DNA of 34,579 nucleotides from a virus. Positions 15,697-22,440 of the stretch are shown here, piece by piece (within the stretch, counting starts at the first letter, position 1; every line of letters starts with the position of its first letter). Position numbers and translations under genes: made by a program. The stretch lies in IMG/VR virus record IMGVR_UViG_3300046482_000313, positions 1 through 34,579 of that record; one strand, given 5' to 3'. The notes below the pieces were generated by a model. It was not told where the DNA came from. It saw only the letters and a program-made list of their open reading frames with translations, and ran no database searches.

Positions 15697-17810
15697 CGCG
15701 TCTCTTCCTGCCCCGTGCCGTTGCTGGCAGCCATCTCTTGCGCATGCTGTGCGGCACTCTGGGCGAGCTCCGTGGCCTGGAGCCCATACTTCGCCTGGAC
15801 CTCAGCCATCTTGATCTGATTGGCCAGCATCGCCTCTTCGTGGTCCCACTTGGCTTTCTGGGTCTCCACGGCAATGTCACGGCGCTTGTCACTGAGCTGC
15901 GTCTTGAGCCGGGCATTCTCCTGTTCCGTCAGCGCCAATTGTTGCGTGGCGACCTGCGTCTGCTGCTGCATCTGCTGGAGGGCCTGCGTCACCTGCTGGA
16001 GCTGCTGCTGCGCCTGCTGCACCTGGTTCTGGAGCATCGCGACTTTGTGCTCAGGCGCGCCGCCTTCCGTGGCCTGGAGCGCTTCGGGCGGCACGAGGGT
16101 CTTCAGGCGCGCCGCCATTTCGTCGGCCTGGGGCACATCGAGCGAGCCCGCGTACAGGTCGAGCAGGTACGGCCCGATCTGCTGCCCCAGGGGCGAGCCC
16201 AGGAGCATGCCTAAGCGCTCGTTCATCATCTCGCGGGAGGTGTCGTACGAGGGGCCTGTAGAGACGACACACTCATACACCCCCTGCCCGAGCTGGTGCT
16301 GCTGGCCGTCTGGCAAGGGCTGGTTCACCTTCGCCATGGACACCGCGCCATCCTTGCCCACCTGGCGCAGTTCGGTGGGCCCAGGATACAGCTTCGGGAG
16401 GATGTCCAGGATTTGTCGGCCACACGCCTCGATACTCCATGCCAGGTTCGCCGTGAAGCCGGCGGTGGTCTGTTCGCCCTCGCGCTTGCGGGCATCAATC
16501 GCCGCGCCGCTCTGTTCGTTGGACGGGGCGCCCACGCTCGCCTCATACTGGCCCACGGTGGCCTGAATGTCCTGCGCGGCCATCATGCGGGCCTGGGTGA
16601 TGGCCTGCACGGCTGGTTCGGCCACTTCCCGGCGTGGTGGGGGGAGCAACGTGCCCCCACTGGTCACGGCTTTGATGGGCAGGTAGGGCAGGTGCGCGTC
16701 GTTGGCCTGGTTCCAAAGTCCTTCATACCCGGCAATCTGCTCCACGTACAGGATGTACGGCGCTTTCGGGGCCAGGGCAATGGCGGACATCTCCGCGGAG
16801 GCATAGGCATCATAGGCGAGTTGGCTCGACGCCGAGGCCTGCACAATGCCGGTGCGCCGGGCGCGGCCGTCCAGGTCGAGCCGGCGGCCCTCGCAGCGAA
16901 TGATGGGAATATACATGCTCGGCCAGGTGGTCTTGTCCAGGATGGCGTAGCCGCACATGGTGACGCCGTACACGCGGGGCACGAGCGTGGTGCGGGTCGG
17001 CCACTCCGGTGGCAGGTCGCCTAAGTCCTCGCTGGGCAGCACGGTGCCATCGGGCATCTGCACCAGCTCCAGCTTCTCATAGACCTTGTACCAGTACTCG
17101 GCCACCTTCACGAGATCCCGCGTGACCCACTCCTGATTCGGGTACGTCGCCCACTGGCCGACGTCCACGGGCTGTACCTCGTACTTCGCACAGAAAGAGG
17201 CGTGGGTCATGGTTGAGATCACGAAGGCGAAATCCATGTCCAGGCCGGCGGGGTGGGTGCTGGCGGGGTCACAGAACACGGCGAAACGATCCGCGATAGG
17301 CTTGATTTTCAGACACTGTTGAAACGAATACGGACTCTCATACTCCAGGGTCAGGCGGAAAAAGCCTTCGCCGGTCGTAATCGCCTGCGTCAAGGCATTA
17401 GTATAGGCTATTTCGGCCTGACTATCTGCCTCAATGTCTCTCGCCTTCCCTTCAAGCACAACTGCCGTCTGCTGCGTCGCTCCAGACGATTTTGGCCTAA
17501 CCCTGATTCCAAGAGGATTACGCCTATATGAATTAACTATCTGGTTGACGTACTGCTGGAGTCTATCGATAGTGAGGCAAGGCGCCTCCGCTCCCGGCTG
17601 TGAGCGTTGCCGCACGAGGTACTCAGGCCAGTGCTGACCGGAATAGAACTTTAATGCCTCATATTGCTGTTGACGCTCATCGCGCTCCCAATCTTCAACG
17701 GCAGCAAATCGCGCCCTCGCTTCACTGAGAACGTCTTGGTCTGAACGCGGGTCGAGCGCGGTACGTTGGTCCCGGGTGAGGGGGCGCAGGGTCTGGAGAT
17801 GCTCAGCCAT
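15693..17810 (-). CDS. Portal protein, P22 type
   Basis: A 705-aa portal, the 12-mer ring through which DNA enters and leaves the head. N-terminal WERDERQQQYEALKFYSGQHWP, then PCLTIDRLQQYVNQIVNSYRRNPLG and TTGEGFFRLTLEYESPYSFQQ, are strong P22-portal family features. The C-terminal 130 residues are Gln-rich coiled coil (QVQQAQQQLQQVTQALQQMQ) that would form the barrel inside the head. The ATG at 17810 overlaps the upstream stop (TGATG). A low-GC tract at about 17370-17740 covers the N-terminal part and suggests recombination with a lower-GC relative. Confidence 0.9.
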   Translation of the reverse strand: MAEHLQTLRPLTRDQRTALDPRSDQDVLSEARARFAAVEDWERDERQQQYEALKFYSGQHWPEYLVRQRSQPGAEAPCLTIDRLQQYVNQIVNSYRRNPLGIRVRPKSSGATQQTAVVLEGKARDIEADSQAEIAYTNALTQAITTGEGFFRLTLEYESPYSFQQCLKIKPIADRFAVFCDPASTHPAGLDMDFAFVISTMTHASFCAKYEVQPVDVGQWATYPNQEWVTRDLVKVAEYWYKVYEKLELVQMPDGTVLPSEDLGDLPPEWPTRTTLVPRVYGVTMCGYAILDKTTWPSMYIPIIRCEGRRLDLDGRARRTGIVQASASSQLAYDAYASAEMSAIALAPKAPYILYVEQIAGYEGLWNQANDAHLPYLPIKAVTSGGTLLPPPRREVAEPAVQAITQARMMAAQDIQATVGQYEASVGAPSNEQSGAAIDARKREGEQTTAGFTANLAWSIEACGRQILDILPKLYPGPTELRQVGKDGAVSMAKVNQPLPDGQQHQLGQGVYECVVSTGPSYDTSREMMNERLGMLLGSPLGQQIGPYLLDLYAGSLDVPQADEMAARLKTLVPPEALQATEGGAPEHKVAMLQNQVQQAQQQLQQVTQALQQMQQQTQVATQQLALTEQENARLKTQLSDKRRDIAVETQKAKWDHEEAMLANQIKMAEVQAKYGLQATELAQSAAQHAQEMAASNGTGQEETR

Positions 17811-18019
17811 CAGTAGCTCGCTTTGCTCCCACGTTTTTTCGCCGGCTTCTCGGGCACATCCGCACCTGCTGCTCTGGCCTTGCTCAGTCCTATTGCGACC
17901 TGCTGTTTGCGTTTCGCCTCACCCGTTTTGCCGGGCTTTACGGTGCTCGGGGGATTGTCAAACACTTCGCGCATCGAGCGCTCCACGATCTTATCTGACT
18001 TGCTTTTCGTCTTCGCCAC
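17810..18019 (-). CDS. Small basic DUF6496-like protein
   Basis: A 69-aa Lys-rich protein starting at GTG (18019) behind AAGGAG. The pattern IVERSMREVFDN, then VKPGKTGEAKRKQQVAIGLSKARAAG, resembles the short DUF6496 family (a helix, Gly/Lys linker, then Q-A-I-A-L-S-A-R helix) found in phages and bacteria with no assigned role. Its stop overlaps the portal start. The charge and size would allow nucleic-acid binding, but this is not shown. Confidence 0.65.
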   Translation of the reverse strand: MAKTKSKSDKIVERSMREVFDNPPSTVKPGKTGEAKRKQQVAIGLSKARAAGADVPEKPAKKRGSKASY

Positions 18020-18233
18020 GGTGCTCTCCTTGCCAACTGGCCTGTGCCCACTGGAGGCGATATAAATGGCACTGGCAAAATTCCATCGGCCAGTGCGCGT
18101 AGCAGCGTCGGATAGCCCAGGTCGGCAGCCGCCCCCGGTAGCCCCATTGCCGGAGCAGCACCGCCCAGCCGCGCAACGTCTCGTGATGCCAGATGGGCTC
18201 ACAGGGCCAGATGGTGGGGGCGGTGTCAGGCAT
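17991..18233 (-). CDS. Small Trp/Arg-rich protein of unknown function
   Basis: An 80-aa protein beginning MPDTAPTIWPCEPIWHHETL at an ATG five bases after GAGG. It has eight or more tryptophans and several cysteines and ends in a charged tail (EHRGEDEKQVR). It overlaps the start of the next gene by 29 bp. Its ribosome-binding site directly abuts the stop of the relic terminase tail, showing that this gene once followed the intact terminase gene. No family recognised. Small Trp-rich peptides at this place occur in other phages, but this could be a weakly translated ORF. Confidence 0.5.
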   Translation of the reverse strand: MPDTAPTIWPCEPIWHHETLRGWAVLLRQWGYRGRLPTWAIRRCYAHWPMEFCQCHLYRLQWAQASWQGEHRGEDEKQVR

Positions 18234-18241
18234 ACGCACCT

Positions 18242-18328
18242 CTACCGGAACCAGAAGCCCTGGCGCAAGCCGGTGGGCATCGCCCCCTCCTGGCGCGGCG
18301 GGCTGTGGATCACCACGCTGTCCTGCAT
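18242..18328 (-). pseudogene. Relic 3' end of the large terminase gene
   Basis: Read in frame, this 29-codon stretch encodes a peptide matching 22 of the last 28 residues of the large terminase, including the final MPTGLRQGFWFR, with an in-frame stop. It is separated from the full terminase gene by the HNH gene. Its codons are GC-rich like the rest of the phage, while the terminase 3' end at 19026 is AT-richer. It begins with ATG directly after the HNH stop, behind AGGAGG, so it might still be translated as a 28-aa peptide. Best read as the original terminase terminus displaced by the homing event. Confidence 0.85.
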
Positions 18329-18925
18329 CTAGCCTCCTGGAGCCTGCTTCGCCTTCTGACGCTGTCGATAATCCCGCGTACGCTTCCGGCTACATGCACG
18401 ACAACTCCGATTCCCATTCGTCCTGATAGCAAGATTATCCCCATCAAGGAGATGTCCATGTGCACAGTGGATCTTGCGTTTATTCTCCGCAGCAGCCCCT
18501 TCTCCTCGAAGGATATTCACCGCGTGAGACACCGCTTCAAGATGAGCTGGATTGCAGCACGCACGATTCCGGCACAAATGATCGAGCGTTAATCCAAAGG
18601 GAATAGGACCAACAAAGCGCTCATATGCATAGCGATGCGTAAGCAAATACTTGCCACTGCGCACCGCGCGACTGCGAAGAGGAATCCTGCCATACCCATC
18701 ATGGCCCATAACACCATGCCATATCCAACACGTGTCTGTACGTTCAACATACTTTTCAAAACACAGTGCTGAACTGCATTCCTCTGAACAACCGCTAGGA
18801 ACGCCTCCAGGAGAGAGAAAAACTTGTTGACAATTTGGACAGATAAGAAAAGGACGTCTCCCACGTGGATGGCGTATTTTTTGCCAGACAGCGGACGGAA
18901 AAAGCCGTAGATTCTTGTCAGACAT
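18329..18925 (-). CDS. HNH homing endonuclease inserted after the large terminase
   Basis: A 198-aa HNH endonuclease. An N-terminal Cys pair region (CPNCQQ, CSEEC; about residues 25-50) is likely zinc binding. The HNH core, about residues 90-140, has HRYAYERFVGPIPFGLTLDH, then CRNRACCNPAHLEAVS with the H/N/H residues. A C-terminal Cys-rich basic tail (CAHGH, CRACSRKRTRDY) follows. I chose the ATG at 18925 (GGAG seven bases upstream) over an earlier in-frame ATG at 19021, which would lie upstream of the promoter. It is AT-rich against its surroundings and flanked by two terminase 3' ends, so the terminase gene is its likely target. Confidence 0.9.
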   Translation of the reverse strand: MSDKNLRLFPSAVWQKIRHPRGRRPFLICPNCQQVFLSPGGVPSGCSEECSSALCFEKYVERTDTCWIWHGVMGHDGYGRIPLRSRAVRSGKYLLTHRYAYERFVGPIPFGLTLDHLCRNRACCNPAHLEAVSHAVNILRGEGAAAENKRKIHCAHGHLLDGDNLAIRTNGNRSCRACSRKRTRDYRQRQKAKQAPGG

Positions 18926-18961
18926 GCTGCGACTCCAATCCAGTTGCAGTGTGGTTAGGGG

Positions 18962-18985
18962 CGTGTCAGGCACCACCCTGGCACG
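18962..18985 (-). other. Hairpin in the 5' untranslated region of the terminase-linked homing endonuclease
   Basis: CGTGTCAGG (18962-18970) faces CCTGGCACG (18977-18985) around a 6-base loop. The stem is 9 bp with one imperfect pair. It lies between the extended -10 box and the ribosome-binding site, the same place as the hairpin before the other HNH gene. No T-run follows. Confidence 0.45.
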
Positions 18986-18990
18986 TCTCG

Positions 18991-19003
18991 TTATTATACC
19001 ACA
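18991..19003 (-). promoter_or_regulatory. Extended -10 promoter of the terminase-linked homing endonuclease
   Basis: The minus strand reads TGTGGTATAATAA, with TATAAT at 18998-18993 and TGG before it. The 13 bases are identical to those before the coat-linked HNH gene. This supports a start of transcription near 18985 and a protein start at 18925. Confidence 0.65.
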
Positions 19004-19025
19004 TGAATCTGCGCAATACATTGAT

Positions 19026-20396
19026 TTACCTAAACCAAAAGCCTTGCCGTAAGCCTGTCGGCATCATGCCTTCTGGACGCACGGGGCTATGAATCTGCAC
19101 GGCATCTTGATCCTGATATGTAGTACAGAATGTTCTAAGAGAATCTGCAGCGTGTGAAGACCAATCGTGTAATGGATGGTTTAACCAGTCCTTCCTTGTT
19201 TCGCTCCATTCCCGTCTATACGCACGCAGCGCTTGCAACCCTTCATGGCATTTATCCTGGTCAAAGATGAAGCGAGGAAACAAGGTTCTCACGGCCTGGA
19301 TGCCGTCGCCAAGATTGCCCTGTGTGGCCACGACAGACGGCTTTAGCCCTAAACTCTCGGCAATCGCTAAGCGTGAACGACCATCAGAAGAAAAATCACG
19401 GGCCTGGATGTCATGGGGCCAAAAAAAACGTCCGTATATATACGGCTTCTCTCGAATGACTTTGGCATACCATTCTAAACCATGATCCGACGCCTCTAAA
19501 TAATCAATCACGTGGATCATCCGCCCCACCGCCTGATAAAACCAAATAGCGGTAGCATCGCCAATTCCAATGTCGAAACTGACGTGCACCGGCACACTGG
19601 GGTCATGCGGCACACGCGTCAGGCGGCCCTCCTCCTGCGCGGTCTGGAGATACGCGGCGTAATAGGCGCCGATCAGGGCGGACTCGAAGCTGCAGAGAAA
19701 CTCTTGCGAAAATTGCTCCGGGCTCATGACCTGGCGCGCGGCCTCGAGTTCAGCGGGATCGACAATGCCTGTTTCATCGGCGCGGTAGAGTGCGGTATGC
19801 CAGCCCTCGAGCCCTTGCGCGTCTTGATACAGATCGTAAAAGTGGTTATGCCCAAGGGGTGTCGAGATAAAGACCGCCCATCCCTGGCGATCGGCCAGGG
19901 CCGGCCGCACCACTTCCGTCCAGGTCCTGGGGCGCATCTGGGCGTATTCATCGAAGACCACACCATCGAGATACATCCCGCGTAAGGCGTCGGGGTTATC
20001 GGCCCCGAACAGTTGGATACGGCTGCCCCGCGCCAGATCAACGCGGAGTTCGGCTTCGTTCACGCTGACGCCTGGCCAGTCCTGCGTGGTGCGCTTGAGC
20101 ACATCCCACACAATCGTTTTGGCCTGGTTGCGCAGTGGGGCGACATAGGCAAAGCGCGGGTAGGGGGCCTGGCAATGGAGGGCATCGTAGAGCAAGCAGT
20201 AGAGGGAGAGAAACGTTTTGCCAAAACGGCGATGCGCGACCCACACATTAAAACGGGTGCGGTCGTCATAGAGGCGTTGTTGGTGCAGGCGGAGAGGATA
20301 CAGCAGGGTCGTTGACGGGCGCGCGTGCGCCAGGAGCAGCGCTTCCGCTTCCAGTAACGTTAGGAGTTCGACTTCCTCACGCAGGCTCAGGGACAT
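19026..20396 (-). CDS. Large terminase subunit (packaging ATPase/nuclease)
   Basis: A 456-aa terminase that translocates DNA into the head and cuts it. Numbering from the upstream ATG at 20402, Walker A is VAHRRFGKT (55-63), Walker B is VVFDEY (D151, E152), and coupling motif STPLGHNHFYD is near 180-190. RNase H-like nuclease acidic residues are in SFDIGIGD (D277, D282) and SSHAADSL (D420). A GCGGA at good spacing favours the ATG at 20396; it overlaps the small terminase gene by 20 bp. From about 19600 to the stop the gene is AT-richer than its 5' half, consistent with replacement of its 3' end together with the HNH gene. Confidence 0.92.
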   Translation of the reverse strand: MSLSLREEVELLTLLEAEALLLAHARPSTTLLYPLRLHQQRLYDDRTRFNVWVAHRRFGKTFLSLYCLLYDALHCQAPYPRFAYVAPLRNQAKTIVWDVLKRTTQDWPGVSVNEAELRVDLARGSRIQLFGADNPDALRGMYLDGVVFDEYAQMRPRTWTEVVRPALADRQGWAVFISTPLGHNHFYDLYQDAQGLEGWHTALYRADETGIVDPAELEAARQVMSPEQFSQEFLCSFESALIGAYYAAYLQTAQEEGRLTRVPHDPSVPVHVSFDIGIGDATAIWFYQAVGRMIHVIDYLEASDHGLEWYAKVIREKPYIYGRFFWPHDIQARDFSSDGRSRLAIAESLGLKPSVVATQGNLGDGIQAVRTLFPRFIFDQDKCHEGLQALRAYRREWSETRKDWLNHPLHDWSSHAADSLRTFCTTYQDQDAVQIHSPVRPEGMMPTGLRQGFWFR

Positions 20397-20775
20397 GACC
20401 ATTCCGCCGTGCTAAGAGGGCTGCAATCCGTTGTTGGCGTTCGTCACTCGAGAGCTCATGCTGGATAATCTGGCGTCCATACTCATCAGGATACCGCCGC
20501 TCAAGCTTCCAGGCTGCCGCTTGCCAGGAGCCCTCCCCTGCCGCCTGCTCAATGTGCTCGAGCCATCCCACCGCGGCCGTCCCTTCCGCCTTTTTGAGGG
20601 CCTCCCAGAACTCCCGATACGGATGACGGCCCTGCCCACCCAGCCGCAGCCACCGATACAAGGTCTCTTCGCCAATACCGGCATACTGACACGCCAATTT
20701 ATGCGTTGCCCCCGTACGGATCGCCTTGAGAAGACGGTTCTTGAGTACCGGGGTCAGTTTCAAGGGGCGCGGCAT
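20377..20775 (-). CDS. Small terminase subunit
   Basis: A 132-aa DNA-recognition subunit. The basic N-terminus MPRPLKLTPVLKNRLLKAI leads into a helix-turn-helix (THKLACQYAGIGEETLYRWL, about residues 23-42), then an oligomerisation helix (FWEALKKAEGTAAVGWLEHI) and a charged C-terminus that binds the large subunit. The ATG at 20775 follows GGGGGA. It is directly upstream of, and overlapping, the large terminase and is the first gene of the late block, about 135 bases below the TATACT promoter at 20914. Confidence 0.85.
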   Translation of the reverse strand: MPRPLKLTPVLKNRLLKAIRTGATHKLACQYAGIGEETLYRWLRLGGQGRHPYREFWEALKKAEGTAAVGWLEHIEQAAGEGSWQAAAWKLERRYPDEYGRQIIQHELSSDERQQRIAALLARRNGHVPEPA

Positions 20776-20870
20776 AGGTCCCCCATCCGTACGCCGGGGG
20801 TGCCACGACGTACGGCGGGCGTGGAATATCACTAGAGAGTCCCGGATGTATGCGAGAGTAGACTAGAGAA

Positions 20871-20907
20871 GGATGGACTACAGGTGAATAGACGCAGTAA
20901 TCCATCC
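20871..20907 (-). other. Hairpin at the predicted start of the late transcript
   Basis: On the minus strand GGATGGATTAC (20907-20897) pairs with GTAGTCCATCC (20881-20871) over 11 bp around a 15-base loop. It begins at the expected transcription start of the TATACT box at 20919-20914. Leader A at 9954 also starts with GGATGG and closes with CCATCC. Confidence 0.5.
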
Positions 20908-20910
20908 AGG

Positions 20911-20938
20911 ATTAGTATATAACTACATATATACTAAT
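20911..20938. promoter_or_regulatory. 28-bp palindrome with outward-facing TATACT boxes (site C)
   Basis: ATTAGTATAT (20911-20920) and ATATACTAAT (20929-20938) are perfect inverted copies around 8 bases. They give one TATACT on each strand, pointing outward. The minus-strand box (20919-20914) would drive the terminase and late genes, and a CCTGGATGG word follows it as in site A. The plus-strand copy would transcribe against the repressor operon. Further out lie an imperfect inverted pair (20868-20878 and 20942-20952). Confidence 0.55.
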
Positions 20939-20968
20939 ACCCTCTAGACTACCACGCAGCGTAAGGGT

Positions 20969-20991
20969 AAAAAAGTGACGCGCGGGTGTCA
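20969..20991 (-). terminator. Possible weak terminator after the repressor operon
   Basis: On the minus strand a short stem TGAC..GTCA (20991-20976) is followed by six T residues (20974-20969). The stem is only about 4-5 bp, so termination would be weak. The rest of the gene-free gap 20776-21075 holds the palindromic promoter and hairpin described separately, and nothing else recognisable. Confidence 0.25.
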
Positions 20992-21075
20992 AGGGGAAAA
21001 TGTCTCCTCGTGTATCCACGCCACGGCGCCTTCGGGACTGGCGTGCATACTGGCGGTCACAGGCATATGGGCATC

Positions 21076-21381
21076 CTAGTGCCCATTGGGTGGGCGCTGG
21101 AGCAGCTCCTTGATCGCCGCCAGGGTCGCATCGAGGCGCGCGTTGATGGCATCCTGGCGCGTGTTGATCTCGCGTTGCGAGGCGATGAAGCGCAGGAGTT
21201 GGTCTTCCACTTTGCTGTTGGTCTCGGCCAGGTCAATCATGATGGTGCGTAAGGTCTCCAGGTCGTGGTCGGCGCGGGTCAGGCGGGCCTCATGGGCAGC
21301 ATGCCGGTCGTCATGGGCCGCCAGCGTCCGTTGCACGAGCTGGCGGAATTCGTCATCGGTCATGGCTGTGGCGTCAGGCAT
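21076..21381 (-). CDS. Small coiled-coil protein in the repressor operon
   Basis: A 101-aa all-helical protein with heptad-like spacing through most of its length (DHDLETLRTIMIDLAETNSK, QREINTRQDAINARLDATLA), ending in ELLQRPPNGH. The ATG at 21381 overlaps the end of the CI-like repressor gene and uses a GGAG within it, so the two are co-translated. A role as repressor partner or antirepressor is possible from this coupling but is inference. No family recognised. Confidence 0.65.
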   Translation of the reverse strand: MPDATAMTDDEFRQLVQRTLAAHDDRHAAHEARLTRADHDLETLRTIMIDLAETNSKVEDQLLRFIASQREINTRQDAINARLDATLAAIKELLQRPPNGH

Positions 21382-21607
21382 GCGTCATCTCCTCCCGCAA
21401 GCCGAGGAGATAGTCGGCACTCACACCAAGCACCGTAGCCAGACGATGCAACCGTGGCAAGGTTGGCTGGCTCTGGCCACGCTCATACTTACTAATATCG
21501 GTCTTAAATACGTGTGCTTTCTCAGCCAGTTCCCCCTGGCTCAACGCCCGTCGGCGCCTGGCGAGTAACAATCGTTCTTGAAAGATCGGTAAGCGTTCAC
21601 GCTCCAT
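21374..21607 (-). CDS. CI/Cro-like XRE-family repressor
   Basis: A 77-aa single-domain helix-turn-helix protein. The recognition region is SQGELAEKAHVFKTDISKYE, followed by RGQSQPTLPRLHRLATVLGV and the typical ADYLLGL ending. The ATG follows AGGAGGTGAAC. It faces the early genes across a short AT-rich region with overlapping promoters and inverted repeats, the standard layout of a lysis-lysogeny or early-gene switch. With no C-terminal dimerisation or cleavage domain it is closer to Cro or small plasmid-type repressors than to lambda CI. Confidence 0.85.
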   Translation of the reverse strand: MERERLPIFQERLLLARRRRALSQGELAEKAHVFKTDISKYERGQSQPTLPRLHRLATVLGVSADYLLGLREEMTHA

Positions 21608-21625
21608 TGTTCACCTCCTACTCTC

Positions 21626-21654
21626 ATGATAGCAAGAGATGAAAATTATTTCAA
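21626..21654 (-). promoter_or_regulatory. Repressor promoter with overlapping operator
   Basis: The minus strand has TTGAAA (21654-21649), a 17-base spacer and TATCAT (21631-21626), a good sigma70-type promoter for the XRE gene. The near-perfect palindrome TGAAAATTATTTCA (21640-21653) overlaps the -35 and spacer and is a likely autoregulatory operator. Confidence 0.65.
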
Positions 21655-21665
21655 ATTTTTGCTAT
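21629..21665. promoter_or_regulatory. Inverted repeat between divergent repressor and early promoters
   Basis: ATAGCAA (21629-21635) and TTGCTAT (21659-21665) form a 7-bp inverted pair 23 bases apart, flanking the inner palindrome. Such nested repeats between an XRE gene and its divergent target are typical operator sites. Confidence 0.45.
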
Positions 21666-21672
21666 TATTCAC

Positions 21673-21701
21673 TTGATTAGGTAAGCGAGTTAGGCTACAA
21701 T
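21673..21701 (+). promoter_or_regulatory. Early promoter
   Basis: TTGATT (21673-21678) and TACAAT (21696-21701) are separated by exactly 17 bases, giving a strong sigma70-like promoter for the plus-strand early genes starting at 21786. It lies next to the repressor operators. Confidence 0.7.
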
Positions 21702-21785
21702 ATTTATAGAGACAGCATGACGGTGGCCACCCCGCACGAGAGACCACCGCCACACACGAACCCACTCCCGCACAGGAGACGAGTT

Positions 21786-22046
21786 ATGCAGACCGTAGCA
21801 CAGCGTCCCACGAAGATCCAGCACTACGCGAGTTATGTCATCCATGGCCAGGAGGTGTACGGCATCGCCACCCTGCTCAGTGGCGGGTACTCCTTTGTCC
21901 CGGACGTGGGCGAAGGCCGCCTGGTCTCGTACAAAGATGTCGATCTGACCTTGTACGGCCACGTCGCCACCGCCGAGCAGCAGTGGGCCGCCGATCAGGC
22001 CCAGGGCGGGCTTGTCAGGACCACCAGCCGCACCCTGGCGGCGTAA
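21786..22046 (+). CDS. First early gene, unknown 86-aa protein
   Basis: The protein reads QHYASYVIHGQEVYGIATLL, then a short strand/loop region (YSFVPDVGEGRLVSYKDVDL) and a charged C-terminus. The ATG at 21786 follows CAGGAGAC. The same ACAGGAGAC ribosome-binding word precedes the genes at 22198 and 22441, marking a set of early genes. It is the first gene behind the early promoter facing the XRE repressor, where Cro-like, anti-host or antitermination factors often sit. No domain was recognised. Confidence 0.65.
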   Translation: MQTVAQRPTKIQHYASYVIHGQEVYGIATLLSGGYSFVPDVGEGRLVSYKDVDLTLYGHVATAEQQWAADQAQGGLVRTTSRTLAA

Positions 22047-22057
22047 GGAGCCGCCCC

Positions 22058-22150
22058 ATGGCCCAGCCCTACGATCCCTGGACGCAGGAAGAAGACGACC
22101 AGGCCCTGTGGCCCGACGACGCGGACGACGCGGACGACGGCCCCTATTAA
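22058..22150 (+). CDS. Tiny highly acidic peptide
   Basis: A 30-aa ORF, MAQPYDPWTQEEDDQALWPD then DADDADDGPY, with more than a third Asp/Glu. AAGGAG precedes the ATG by eight bases and the gene fits between its neighbours without overlap. The acidic tail comes from a 9-base repeat (GACGCGGAC twice). Acidic peptides of this kind can act as DNA mimics, but this is speculation. It may also be an untranslated spacer. Confidence 0.4.
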   Translation: MAQPYDPWTQEEDDQALWPDDADDADDGPY

Positions 22151-22197
22151 CACCCACTACCCCGGGCGCCCCCGTGGCGCCCCGACAGGAGACGACG

Positions 22198-22383
22198 ATG
22201 CACGACCATGTTACCTATCAGTTGACCCAGGACGAGACCGATATGTTTCTGGCCCAGGAGCCGTCAGCGCTGGACGCGCTGCGCATGCGCATTGCCCAGG
22301 TCCTGCGCGAGGCGGGCGATCCCCCCCACGTCGATGTGCTGCTCGTGGGTGGCACCGTCGGCTGGACGATAGATATCCGGTAA
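22198..22383 (+). CDS. Small early protein of unknown function
   Basis: A 61-aa protein, HDHVTYQLTQDETDMFLAQE then an amphipathic helix (LDALRMRIAQVLREAG) and a beta-like end (VDVLLVGGTVGWTIDI). The ATG follows ACAGGAGACGACG, the common ribosome-binding word of this early cluster. The helix-strand pattern suggests a compact folded domain. No family recognised. Confidence 0.6.
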   Translation: MHDHVTYQLTQDETDMFLAQEPSALDALRMRIAQVLREAGDPPHVDVLLVGGTVGWTIDIR

Positions 22384-22440
22384 CTGCACCCACACCAAGG
22401 GGAGCACTGCGCTCCCCTGCCCAACCAACAGGAGACACAG

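Noticed and set aside
18329-19025. Group I intron or intein in the terminase gene
   Set aside because: The terminase frame is complete with its own natural end before the HNH gene. Splicing would only swap one end for an equivalent one, and no intron core or intein splice motifs are visible.
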